Of a DNA stretch of 64,000 nucleotides, positions 35,985-44,049 are shown piece after piece (within the stretch, counting starts at the first letter, position 1; every line of letters begins with the position of its first letter). Source of the stretch: Streptomyces chartreusis (GTDB taxonomy: Bacteria > Actinomycetota > Actinomycetes > Streptomycetales > Streptomycetaceae); NCBI RefSeq assembly GCF_008704715.1, contig NZ_CP023689.1, positions 4,464,001 through 4,528,000 of the forward strand, read 5' to 3'. The notes under the pieces were generated by a model that saw only the letters and a program-made list of their open reading frames with translations, ran no database searches and was not told where the DNA came from. Both the position numbers and the translations under genes were made by a program.

Positions 35985-37424
35985 GTGACCGCGCCCCGCA
36001 CCCCCGCTCCCGTCCGCAAGGTCCTCGGACGGCTCTCGCTCCCCGAGCGGACCTACGTCGCGGACGCGCTGCGCACCGAGACCCTCGGCGGTGTCCTGCT
36101 GCTGCTCGCCGCGATCACCGCGCTGATCTGGGCGAACGTACCCACACTGCACGACAGCTACGAGAGCGTCGGCCACTTCCATCTCGGCCCCGAGGCGCTC
36201 GGGCTGAACCTGTCCGTCGAACACTGGGCGGCCGACGGACTGCTCGCGATCTTCTTCTTCGTCGCCGGGATCGAGCTCAAGCGCGAGCTGGTCGCCGGTG
36301 ATCTCAAGGACCCCAAGGCAGCCGCGCTGCCGGTCGTCGCCGCGCTGTGCGGCATGGCGGTGCCCGCGCTGGTCTACACCCTGACCAATGTCACCGGGCA
36401 CGGCTCCTCGGCCGGCTGGGCGGTTCCGACCGCGACGGACATCGCCTTCGCGCTGGCGGTGCTCGCCGTCATCGGCACCTCCCTGCCCAGCGCCCTGCGC
36501 GCGTTCCTGCTCACGCTCGCCGTCGTCGACGACCTGTTCGCGATCCTGATCATCGCGATCTTCTTCACATCGCAGATCAATTTCGCCGCGCTCGGCGGCG
36601 CGGTGGCCGGCCTGGCCGTCTTCTGGCTGCTCGTGAGAAAGGGCGTGCGCGGGTGGTACGTGTACGTCCCGCTCGCCCTCGTGATCTGGGGGCTGATGTA
36701 CAACAGCGGCGTCCACGCCACCATCGCGGGCGTCGCGATGGGCCTGATGCTGCGCTGCACCCGGCGCGAGGGCGAGGAGCAGTCCCCCGGCGAACACATC
36801 GAGCACCTCGTGCGCCCGCTCTCGGCAGGGCTCGCCGTCCCGCTGTTCGCGCTGTTCAGCGCCGGTGTCGCAGTCTCCGGCGGCGCGCTCGGCGATGTCT
36901 TCGCCCAGCCGGAGACGCTCGGCGTGGTCCTCGGCCTCGTGGTCGGCAAGACGGTCGGGATCTTCGGCGGCACCTGGCTGACGGCACGTTTCACCAGGGC
37001 CTCGCTCAGCGACGACCTGGAGTGGGCCGACGTGTTCGCCGTCGCGACCCTCGCCGGCATCGGCTTCACCGTCTCGCTGCTCATCGGCGAGCTCGCCTTC
37101 GCCGGCGACGCCACATTGACCGACGAGGTCAAGGCGGCCGTACTGATCGGGTCCCTGATCGCGGCCATCCTGGCGACGGTGCTGCTGAAGATACGGAACG
37201 CCAAGTACCGCGGGATGGTCGAGGACGAGGAGCGCGACGAGGACGCCGACGGCATTCCGGACATCTACGAGCAGGACGAGCCGGAGTACCACCTGCGCAT
37301 GGCCGCCATCCACGAGCGCAAGGCCGCCGAGCACCGCCGCCTCGCCGAGGAGAAACTCGCCGCACGCCACGCGCTTGCCGAAGTGACGGGCAGGGCAGGC
37401 GAGGAGGACCACCGTCGGGCATGA
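35985..37424 (+). CDS. nhaA: Na+/H+ antiporter NhaA
   Basis: The 479-aa antiporter starts at GTG 35985, with GGAGG 8 bases upstream. The paired aspartates of the ion site are in LAVVDDLFAILIIAIFF, and PTATDIAFALAVL and the GIGFTVSLLIGEL motif are conserved. About 12 helices end near residue 410. A charged tail of about 65 residues (EDEERDEDADGIPD..., then a helix rich in Ala/Glu/Arg) is an extension compared with E. coli NhaA (388 aa) and may regulate it. It exports sodium for proton uptake. Confidence 0.95.
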   Translation: MTAPRTPAPVRKVLGRLSLPERTYVADALRTETLGGVLLLLAAITALIWANVPTLHDSYESVGHFHLGPEALGLNLSVEHWAADGLLAIFFFVAGIELKRELVAGDLKDPKAAALPVVAALCGMAVPALVYTLTNVTGHGSSAGWAVPTATDIAFALAVLAVIGTSLPSALRAFLLTLAVVDDLFAILIIAIFFTSQINFAALGGAVAGLAVFWLLVRKGVRGWYVYVPLALVIWGLMYNSGVHATIAGVAMGLMLRCTRREGEEQSPGEHIEHLVRPLSAGLAVPLFALFSAGVAVSGGALGDVFAQPETLGVVLGLVVGKTVGIFGGTWLTARFTRASLSDDLEWADVFAVATLAGIGFTVSLLIGELAFAGDATLTDEVKAAVLIGSLIAAILATVLLKIRNAKYRGMVEDEERDEDADGIPDIYEQDEPEYHLRMAAIHERKAAEHRRLAEEKLAARHALAEVTGRAGEEDHRRA

Positions 37425-37502
37425 TCTGACGGGACGGTACAAAAGACGGAACCGTACTCAGTCAGGCAGAAGACGGATCCGTACACGACGAGGGAGACCG
37501 CG

Positions 37503-38000
37503 ATGAGCGCACCCGACGGCAGCCCGGTCGGCGCCGAACGCAGCATCGGCCAGCTGTTCGCCTCGGCGACGACCGAGATGTCGGCGCTGGTGCATGACGA
37601 GATCGCACTGGCGAAAGCGCAACTCAAGCAGGACGTCAAGCGCGGCGCGACGAGCGGCGGCGCGTTCACGGTGGCGGGCGCCGTGCTGGTGTTCTCGCTG
37701 CCGATGCTGAACTTCGCCCTCGCGTACGGCATTCGGACCTGGAGCGACTGGAACCTCGCGCTCTGCTTCCTGCTGTCCTTCGCCGCGAACGTCCTCATCG
37801 CCCTCGTCCTCGCGCTGATCGGCGTCGTCTTCGCGAAGAAGGCCAAGAAGAGCAAGGGCCCGCAGAAGGTAGCCGCCTCGATGAAGGAGACGGCGGGCGT
37901 CCTGCAGAACGCCAAGCCGCACCCGCGCCCCGCCCCGCAGCCGGAGCTGGAGGACCGGGCGCCCGCGGCCATCGAGGCTGTGGCACGCTCGTCGTCATGA
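37503..38000 (+). CDS. Holin-superfamily (YqjE/DUF1469) membrane protein
   Basis: This 165-aa protein has an amphipathic N-terminal helix (IGQLFASATTEMSALVHDEIALAKAQLKQDV) typical of the phage_holin_3_6/YqjE family. Two membrane helices (about 53-75 and 85-113) and a basic disordered tail follow. Despite the name the family is housekeeping and not phage-derived here. The last 4 bp overlap the hydrolase start (ATGA), so the two are co-translated. Confidence 0.75.
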   Translation: MSAPDGSPVGAERSIGQLFASATTEMSALVHDEIALAKAQLKQDVKRGATSGGAFTVAGAVLVFSLPMLNFALAYGIRTWSDWNLALCFLLSFAANVLIALVLALIGVVFAKKAKKSKGPQKVAASMKETAGVLQNAKPHPRPAPQPELEDRAPAAIEAVARSSS

Positions 38001-38923
38001 CGGATCCCGCCACCCCCTCCTCGGTCGTGCGCCCGGACGGCCCCTGGACCCACAGGGACGTCGCGGCGAACGGCGCGCGCTTCCACATCGCCGAGCTGGG
38101 CGACGGTCCGCTGGTGCTGCTGCTGCACGGCTTCCCGCAGTTCTGGTGGACCTGGCGGCACCAGCTCGTCGCGCTCGCCGACGCGGGCTTCCGGGCGGTG
38201 GCGATGGACCTCAGGGGCGTCGGCGGCAGCGACCGTACGCCGCGCGGCTACGACCCGGCCAACCTCGCCCTCGACATCACCGGCGTGGTCCGCTCGCTCG
38301 GCGAGCCGGACGCCGCGCTCGTCGGCCACGACCTGGGCGGATACCTGGCATGGACGGCGGCCGTGATGCGCCCCAAGCTGGTCCGCCGGCTCGCGGTCGC
38401 GTCGATGCCGCACCCACGGCGCTGGCGCTCGGCGATGCTCTCGGACGTCAAGCAGACCGGTGCCGGCTCCTACATCTGGGGGTTCCAGCGGCCCTGGATC
38501 CCCGAGCGGCAGCTGACGGCCGACGACGGCGCGCTCGTCGGCCGGCTCGTCCGGGACTGGTCCGGCCCGCGACTGCCGGACGACGACGCGGTGGAGATGT
38601 ACCGCCGCGCGATCTGCATCCCGTCGACCGCGCACTGCTCGATCGAGCCGTACCGCTGGATGGTGCGCTCGCTGGCCCGCCCCGACGGCATCCAGTTCAA
38701 CCGCCGCATGAAGCGACCGGTGCGCGTACCGACGCTGCACCTGCACGGCTCCCTCGACCCCGTCATGCGCACGCGCAGCGCGGCCGGTTCGGGCGAGTAC
38801 GTCGAAGCGCCGTACCGCTGGCGCCTGTTCGACGGCCTCGGACACTTCCCGCACGAGGAAGACCCGGTCGCATTTTCCACCGAACTGATCAACTGGCTCA
38901 AAGACCCCGAACCCGATCGGTGA
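37997..38923 (+). CDS. Alpha/beta hydrolase, epoxide hydrolase type
   Basis: This is a 308-aa hydrolase. The oxyanion segment HGFPQFWWTW, nucleophile elbow GHDLGG (Asp near residue 112), acid HGSLDP and base His in GLGHFPHEE are all in place. The Asp nucleophile and HGxPxxWxxW point to epoxide hydrolase or haloalkane dehalogenase chemistry. A cap domain lies between about 135 and 235. Natural substrate unknown. Confidence 0.85.
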   Translation: MTDPATPSSVVRPDGPWTHRDVAANGARFHIAELGDGPLVLLLHGFPQFWWTWRHQLVALADAGFRAVAMDLRGVGGSDRTPRGYDPANLALDITGVVRSLGEPDAALVGHDLGGYLAWTAAVMRPKLVRRLAVASMPHPRRWRSAMLSDVKQTGAGSYIWGFQRPWIPERQLTADDGALVGRLVRDWSGPRLPDDDAVEMYRRAICIPSTAHCSIEPYRWMVRSLARPDGIQFNRRMKRPVRVPTLHLHGSLDPVMRTRSAAGSGEYVEAPYRWRLFDGLGHFPHEEDPVAFSTELINWLKDPEPDR

Positions 38924-39050
38924 CCGCGCCGATGCGCCCGGTATCCGGAACTGAACACCTGTCCTACGAACAGCCAATTGCCTGGCGCATAGGCCAATTG
39001 GGGGCCCTGGGGGCGGTTATCGACCATGGGGCAGGGGCAGACGTCGGGGT

Positions 39051-39233
39051 ATGGGCTGGACGCACGACTACAGTGACGTAGCACGCAATCGCCGCTCGGC
39101 CAGCGGGCTGAGCTCCCATCAGCGGGGCAGCGCCCCGCAAATGCCGGGCGCGGACCTCCGGGTAGGCATTCCGCGTATTCTGCGCCGCCGGGCCCGCTGG
39201 GTCTCGGTGCGCCTGCGCCACCCGCGCGGCTGA
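39051..39233 (+). CDS. Possible small Arg-rich protein
   Basis: A 60-codon reading frame starts at ATG with a GGGG stretch upstream. It is basic (RRRARWVSVRLRHPRG at the end) with no known domain. I list it because its position and composition look like small conserved Streptomyces proteins. There is no independent proof that it is translated. Confidence 0.3.
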   Translation: MGWTHDYSDVARNRRSASGLSSHQRGSAPQMPGADLRVGIPRILRRRARWVSVRLRHPRG

Positions 39234-39264
39234 CAGGCCGCCGCTCTTCAACCGTCTCCACCGT

Positions 39265-39292
39265 CCGGGGCAGGCTCTTGTGCCTGCCCCGG
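39265..39292. terminator. Bidirectional terminator before marP
   Basis: The 10-bp arms CCGGGGCAGG and CCTGCCCCGG enclose CTCTTGTG. It lies 11 bp beyond the stop of the protease gene and 31 bp past the small plus-strand ORF. Confidence 0.75.
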
Positions 39293-39302
39293 CCTCACGG
39301 CC

Positions 39303-40502
39303 TCACAGTGCGCAGCTGTCGCTGTCCACCTGCTGGTTGGCGGTACGACCCTTGACGATGTCCTCCTGGATCTCGTCCGCGGTCAGCGCGTAGCCGGTCT
39401 CGGCGTCGTCGAGGGACTTGGCGAACACCACGCCGTACACCTTGCCCTCGGGCGTCAGCAGCGGTCCGCCGGAGTTGCCCTGACGGACGGTCGCGTACAG
39501 GGAGTACACGTCACGGCGCACGGTGCCGCGGTGGTAGATGTCCGGCCCGTTGGCCGGCAGGCGCCCGCGCACGCGCGCCGCGCGCACGTCGTACGCGCCG
39601 TTCTCCGGGAAGCCCGCGATGATCGCGCTGTCGCCGCTCTCGGCGTCGGTGGCCGTGAACTTCAGCGCGGGCGCGTCGAGATCGGGTACGTCGAGTACGG
39701 CGATGTCGCGCTCCCAGTCGTAGAGGACGACCGTCGCGTCGTACCGCTTGCCCTCGCCGCCGATCTGGACGGTGGGTTCGTCGACGCCCCCGACGACATG
39801 CGCGTTGGTCATGACTCGGCGGTCGGAGAAGACGAAGCCGGTGCCCTCCAGGACCTTGCCGCAACTCGTCGCCGTGCCCATGACCTTGACGATGGATCGC
39901 TGCGCGCGGGTGGCGACCGGGCTGTTGGCGAGCGCCGGGTCGGGCGGCTGGACCTCGTTGATGGGCTCGTTGGAGAACGGGCTGAAGACCTGTGGAAAGC
40001 CGTTCTGCGCAAGGACGGTGGAGAAGTCCGCGAACCAGGTGTCGGCCTGGTCGGGCAGCGCCCGCGAGACACCGAGGAGCACCTTGGAGCCGCGGACCTC
40101 CTTGCCGAGCGTCGGCAGCGTGGTCCCGGCGAGGGCGGAGCCGATCAGCCAGGCCACGAGGAGCATCGCGAGGACGTTGACGAGGGCGCCGCCGGTGGCG
40201 TCCAGGGCGCGGGCCGGGGACCAGGTGATGTACCGGCGCAGCTTGTTGCCGAGGTGGGTGGTCAGGGCCTGGCCGACGGAGGCGCAGACGATCACGACGA
40301 CGACCGCGACGACGGCGGCGGTGGTGCTCACCTCGGCGTTGTCGGTCAGCGCGTCCCAGATGACCGGGAGGAGGTAGACGGCCACGAGACCGCCGCCGAG
40401 GAAGCCGATCACCGACAGGATGCCGACGACGAAGCCCTGGCGATAGCCCACGATCGCGAACCACACGGCGGCGACCAGCAACAGGATGTCCAGCACGTTC
40501 AC
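39303..40502 (-). CDS. marP: MarP-like membrane serine protease (CvpA + trypsin domains)
   Basis: The 399-aa product starts at GTG 40502. The first 165 residues are a CvpA-like four-helix membrane domain, followed by an extracytoplasmic chymotrypsin-like protease. The catalytic triad is His in MTNAHVV, Asp in WERDIAVLD and Ser in QGNSGGPLL. Two cysteines (TSCGKV, DSCAL) could form the activating disulfide known for mycobacterial MarP, which is needed for acid and oxidative stress survival. The symbol reflects family likeness, not tested function. Confidence 0.85.
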   Translation of the reverse strand: MNVLDILLLVAAVWFAIVGYRQGFVVGILSVIGFLGGGLVAVYLLPVIWDALTDNAEVSTTAAVVAVVVVIVCASVGQALTTHLGNKLRRYITWSPARALDATGGALVNVLAMLLVAWLIGSALAGTTLPTLGKEVRGSKVLLGVSRALPDQADTWFADFSTVLAQNGFPQVFSPFSNEPINEVQPPDPALANSPVATRAQRSIVKVMGTATSCGKVLEGTGFVFSDRRVMTNAHVVGGVDEPTVQIGGEGKRYDATVVLYDWERDIAVLDVPDLDAPALKFTATDAESGDSAIIAGFPENGAYDVRAARVRGRLPANGPDIYHRGTVRRDVYSLYATVRQGNSGGPLLTPEGKVYGVVFAKSLDDAETGYALTADEIQEDIVKGRTANQQVDSDSCAL

Positions 40503-40622
40503 CGGTTCGAGCCTCGCCTCGTCACTCTTCGCTCACCACAGGTCGGCCACGGGCCCGGCCCGCCACTCAGCGGCTTTCGGACACGACGGCCCCCGGGAAG
40601 ACACAGCACGGCAGACACCCTG

Positions 40623-41318
40623 TCATGACCGCCAGTCGAGCGGGACCTGCTTCCCCCGGTCCCAGGGCCGCTCCCAGCCCGCGAAATGGAGCAGACGGTC
40701 GATGATCCCGGCCGTGAAGCCCCACACCAGTGCCGATTCGACCAGAAATGCCGGTCCTCGGTGGCCGCTGGGGTGCACGGTGGTGGCGCGGTTGTCCGGA
40801 TTCGTGAGATCCGCCACGGGGACGGTGAAGACGCGTGCCGTCTCGTTCGGATCGACGACGTCGACCGGGCTGGGCTCGCGCCACCAGCCCAGCACGGGAG
40901 ATACGACGAAGCCGCTGACCGGGATGTACAGCTTCGGCAGGACGCCGAAGAGCTGGACGCCGCTCGGATCGAGCCCGGTCTCCTCCTCGGCCTCGCGGAG
41001 AGCTGCCCGCAACGGCCCGTCGGTCTGCGGGTCGCCGTCCTCGGGGTCCAGGGCGCCACCGGGGAAGGAGGGCTGTCCGGCATGGGACCGCAGCGAGCTC
41101 GCCCGCTCCATGAGCAGCAGCTCGGGCCCCTCCTCGCCCTCACCGAACAGGATCAGCACGGCGGACTGGCGTCCCGCACCGCTCTTCGGCGGCAGGAAAC
41201 GGCTCAGCTGCAACGGCTCGATCGTCTCGACGACCCGCACCACCGGGTCCAGCCACTGCGGCAACCCGTCCTTGCTGACCACCACCGGCCCGTCCTGCGT
41301 CTCGCTCGCCCGCTTCAT
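40623..41318 (-). CDS. Nudix hydrolase, CoA pyrophosphatase-like
   Basis: This is 231 aa from ATG 41318, with GGGGGTGG upstream. The Nudix box runs from GGALDPEDGD to LREAEEETGLD, preceded by the RSHAGQPSFPGG segment characteristic of the NudL/CoAse subgroup (LLTxRSxxLRxHxGQxxFPGG). It likely hydrolyses CoA or acyl-CoA to phosphopantetheine and 3',5'-ADP. It lies downstream of nth, separated by a repeat array. Confidence 0.85.
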   Translation of the reverse strand: MKRASETQDGPVVVSKDGLPQWLDPVVRVVETIEPLQLSRFLPPKSGAGRQSAVLILFGEGEEGPELLLMERASSLRSHAGQPSFPGGALDPEDGDPQTDGPLRAALREAEEETGLDPSGVQLFGVLPKLYIPVSGFVVSPVLGWWREPSPVDVVDPNETARVFTVPVADLTNPDNRATTVHPSGHRGPAFLVESALVWGFTAGIIDRLLHFAGWERPWDRGKQVPLDWRS

Positions 41319-41377
41319 CGCCACCCCCGTCGTCCTGCCCACTCCAACGCCCGAGGGCACATAGATCGTTCCGCGAC

Positions 41378-41540
41378 GAGACCACGACGACGGGCCCGCA
41401 CCCGCGAAAGCGGAACCTCGACGACCGTACGACGACGGACCTGCACCCGCCGGAACGGAGCCCCGACTCCCACACGACCACCGGCCCGCACCCGCAGGAG
41501 CGGAACCCCGACGGCCGTACGACGACGGGCCGGTGTCTCC
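41378..41540. repeat. 45-bp tandem repeat array between nth and Nudix gene
   Basis: Three full units (41378-41422, 41423-41467, 41468-41512) and a partial fourth share the pattern CCGTACGACGACGGGCC-GCACCCGC-GGAGCGGAACCCCGAC. The period is exactly 45 bp, a multiple of three. No expressed protein is evident. Confidence 0.8.
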
Positions 41541-41559
41541 GTGCCCTGCACCCGCCCCG

Positions 41560-42762
41560 TCATCCGGCCCCCAGCGGCGGGGCCGGCTTGCCGCCCGCGT
41601 CCAGGTAGGACTGGGGCGGGTTGAGCCGCTGCCCGGGGAAGCCGCCCTTCTCGTACTTGAGGAGCTTCTTGGCCTTCTCCGGATCGGTCTCGCCCTCGCC
41701 GTACGCCGGGCAGAGCGGGGCGATGGGGCAGGCGCCGCAGGCGGGCTTGCGGGCGTGGCAGATACGGCGGCCGTGCCAGATCACATGGTGCGAGAGGTCG
41801 GTCCAGTCGCTCTTGGGGAACAGCGCGCCGATCTCGGCCTCGATCTTGTCCGGGTCCGTCTGCTCGGTCCACTGCCAGCGCCGCACCAGCCGCTGGAAGT
41901 GGGTGTCGACGGTGATCCCGGGCCGCCCGAAGGCATTGCCGAGCACGACGAAGGCGGTCTTGCGGCCGACGCCGGGCAGCTTGACGAGCTCTTCGAGCCG
42001 CCCCGGGACCTCACCGCCGTAGTTCTCCACCAGCGCCTTCGACAGCCCCATGACGGACTTGGTCTTGGCCCGGAAGAACCCGGTGGGCCGGAGGATCTCC
42101 TCGACCTCCTCCGGGTTGGCGGCGGCCAGGTCCTCGGGGGTCGGGTACTTGGCGAACAGGGCCGGTGTCGTCTGGTTGACGCGCAGGTCGGTGGTCTGGG
42201 CGGACAGCACGGTGGCGACGACGAGCTGGAAGGGGTTGTCGAAGTCCAGCTCAGGGTGGGCGTAGGGGAAGACCTCGGCGAGTTCGCGGTTAATACGGCG
42301 GGCACGGCGCACGAGAGCGGTACGCGACTCGGCGGCGGGAGCCTTGGCGGAGACGGTCTTCACGCCCGAGGCGCCCTTCACGTCGGCGGTGGCCTTCTCG
42401 GGCACGGCAACGGGCTTCTTCTTGATCGCCTTCTTGGTGGTCACGTTCGTGGCACCGGCTTTCTTGGTGGCCGCTTTGGTGGTCGCCGCCTTCTTGGCAG
42501 CCACCTTTGCGCCGACCGCCTTCTTGGTGGCCGGCGATTTCGCAGAGGTGGCCTTCTTCGCAGGGGCGGCCTTCTTAGCGCCACCAGCCTCCGCGCCCGC
42601 CGCCACTTTCCGGCCACCGGCTGCCGCGCCACCCGGCGCCCTTTTCGCCGCTTCTGCCGCTTTCCTTCCGCCACCGGAGTTCTGTTCGCCCACAGCGGAA
42701 TCCCGACGTACAACCACCCGCCCAGCCCCCTTGGCCTGTGCTCTCACCGGCGATTTGGACAC
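41560..42762 (-). CDS. nth: Endonuclease III with Lys/Ala-rich N-terminal extension
   Basis: The 400-aa base-excision glycosylase/AP lyase removes oxidised pyrimidines. The catalytic core (about 155-375) has the helix-hairpin-helix LPGVGRKTA with the active lysine, VDTHFQR with the aspartate, and a [4Fe-4S] loop of four cysteines spaced 6, 2 and 5 (CHARKPACGACPIAPLC). The first 145 residues are a histone-H1-like series of AKKA/ATKKA repeats. Other Streptomyces Nth proteins have shorter extensions, so the GTG 42762 start is uncertain. Divergent from crp. Confidence 0.9.
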   Translation of the reverse strand: MSKSPVRAQAKGAGRVVVRRDSAVGEQNSGGGRKAAEAAKRAPGGAAAGGRKVAAGAEAGGAKKAAPAKKATSAKSPATKKAVGAKVAAKKAATTKAATKKAGATNVTTKKAIKKKPVAVPEKATADVKGASGVKTVSAKAPAAESRTALVRRARRINRELAEVFPYAHPELDFDNPFQLVVATVLSAQTTDLRVNQTTPALFAKYPTPEDLAAANPEEVEEILRPTGFFRAKTKSVMGLSKALVENYGGEVPGRLEELVKLPGVGRKTAFVVLGNAFGRPGITVDTHFQRLVRRWQWTEQTDPDKIEAEIGALFPKSDWTDLSHHVIWHGRRICHARKPACGACPIAPLCPAYGEGETDPEKAKKLLKYEKGGFPGQRLNPPQSYLDAGGKPAPPLGAG

Positions 42763-42966
42763 CCGGCCAGCCTAAAGCCAGGCACTGACATCCGCCCCGG
42801 ACCCTGAAGATCAGCCCCCAATTGGACCCCTGCCGCTTACCTCGGGACACCTGTGCGGCATCCTTGTGACAGATCACACTGTTTGGACCGTCCGGCAAAA
42901 TGGGGAACACGGTCCCCTGGTACACAGGGGAGTGATCCCCTGAGCAGGTCGACAAGGAGAGAACTC
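42763..42966 (+). promoter_or_regulatory. crp upstream region with TGTGA-N4-TCACA inverted repeat
   Basis: TGTGA (42865-42869) and TCACA (42874-42878) form an inverted repeat about 90 bp before the crp start. The half-sites match Crp half-sites but the spacer is 4, not 6. It is a candidate for autoregulation. AAGGAG precedes the GTG. Confidence 0.4.
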
Positions 42967-43641
42967 GTGGACGACGTTCTGCGGCGCAACCCGCTCTTCG
43001 CGGCGCTCGATGACGAGCAGTCCGCGGAACTGCGCGCCTCCATGAGTGAGGTGACGCTCGCCCGTGGCGACTCCCTGTTCCACGAGGGCGACCCGGGCGA
43101 CCGGCTCTACGTCGTCACCGAGGGCAAGGTCAAGCTTCACCGCACCTCCCCCGACGGCCGCGAGAACATGCTCGCCGTCGTCGGCCCCGGAGAGCTCATC
43201 GGCGAGCTGTCCCTCTTCGACCCGGGCCCGCGCACGGCGACCGCCACCGCGCTGACCGAGGTCAAGCTGCTGGGCCTGGGCCACGGCGACCTCCAGCCCT
43301 GGCTGAACGTCCGCCCCGAGGTGGCCACCGCGCTCCTGCGCGCCGTCGCCCGCCGGCTGCGGCGCACCAACGACGCGATGTCCGACCTGGTCTTCTCGGA
43401 CGTCCCCGGCCGTGTGGCCCGCGCACTGCTCGACCTCTCCCGCCGCTTCGGCGTGCAGTCCGAGGAGGGCATCCACGTCGTCCACGACCTCACGCAGGAG
43501 GAGCTGGCCCAGCTGGTCGGCGCGTCGCGCGAGACGGTCAACAAGGCGCTGGCGGACTTCGCGCAGCGGGGGTGGCTGCGCCTGGAGGCCCGTGCGGTGA
43601 TCCTGCTGGACGTCGAACGCCTGGCAAAGCGCTCCCGCTAG
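42967..43641 (+). CDS. crp: Crp/Fnr-family regulator
   Basis: The 224-aa protein starts at GTG 42967, with AAGGAG 7 bases upstream. A cyclic-nucleotide-binding beta-roll (about 10-125; FHEGDPGDRLYVV, GPGELIGELSLFDPGPRTATATA) contains the phosphate-binding GE-LS-----R-A pattern. A winged helix follows (TQEELAQLVGASRETVNKALADF). It matches S. coelicolor Crp, a cAMP receptor controlling germination and antibiotic output. There is no Fe-S cysteine cluster, so it is not Fnr. Confidence 0.92.
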   Translation: MDDVLRRNPLFAALDDEQSAELRASMSEVTLARGDSLFHEGDPGDRLYVVTEGKVKLHRTSPDGRENMLAVVGPGELIGELSLFDPGPRTATATALTEVKLLGLGHGDLQPWLNVRPEVATALLRAVARRLRRTNDAMSDLVFSDVPGRVARALLDLSRRFGVQSEEGIHVVHDLTQEELAQLVGASRETVNKALADFAQRGWLRLEARAVILLDVERLAKRSR

Positions 43642-43652
43642 CCGTACGACAT

Positions 43653-43685
43653 CAGGGCCCTGCTTCCTTCCGAGGCGGGGCCCTG
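43653..43685 (+). terminator. Terminator after crp
   Basis: CAGGGCCC pairs with GGGCCCTG around a 17-base loop and is followed by TTT, 12 bp past the crp stop. Confidence 0.75.
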
Positions 43686-43734
43686 TTTCACGCCCACCCC
43701 CGTTTCCTCGCCCCCGCCGCCCCTACCCATCCCG

Positions 43735-43807
43735 TCCCTGGAGGCTGCGCCCCCAGACCCCCGCTTCGGCCTGAACGGCCTCGTCCTCAAACGCCGGACG
43801 GGCTGAA
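43735..43807. repeat. Dispersed Streptomyces intergenic repeat
   Basis: The segment includes CCCCCGCTTCGGCCTGAACG, then GGCCTCGTCCTCAAACGCCG and GACGGGCTGA. I recognise it from memory as a frequent intergenic sequence in Streptomyces chromosomes. It can fold through CGGCC/GGCC pairings. Function unknown. Confidence 0.6.
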
Positions 43808-43835
43808 GGGGTGGTGCGCTCGCCCACGGCGGCAA

Positions 43836-43944
43836 GGGGCCGTGCCGGGGGGTGTCCGCCCGCAGCGGCCGGCGTCAAGAAACGTGGACCTTCTCAGCTA
43901 CAGCAACCGCCGGACCGAGGACGGACACCCCCCGGCACGGCCCC
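43836..43944. repeat. 109-bp element with perfect 23-bp terminal inverted repeats
   Basis: Arms 43836-43858 and 43922-43944 are exact reverse complements (outer part GGGGCCGTGCCGGGG). They flank a 63-bp core. No ORF for a transposase fits inside and no target-site duplication is obvious. It could be a MITE-like remnant or a very stable RNA hairpin upstream of the next gene. Confidence 0.75.
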
Positions 43945-44036
43945 GACCCACCCCCCACCCGCAGGCGCTACCCGCACCCCCACCCACCAGCCACAGGCCG
44001 CCGCAGGCACCCCTCGAACATCCGCGCGTCACGAGA

Positions 44037-44049
44037 TAGCCTCCGCCCA
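44037..44049 (+). promoter_or_regulatory. Leaderless-type promoter of the Nudix gene
   Basis: TAGCCT is followed after six bases (CCGCCC) by the ATG, with no ribosome-binding site. This is the arrangement expected when transcription starts at the start codon. Confidence 0.5.

Noticed and set aside
37503..38000. Phage holin from a prophage
   Set aside because: The family label is historical; no phage genes are nearby and the gene is coupled to a housekeeping hydrolase.
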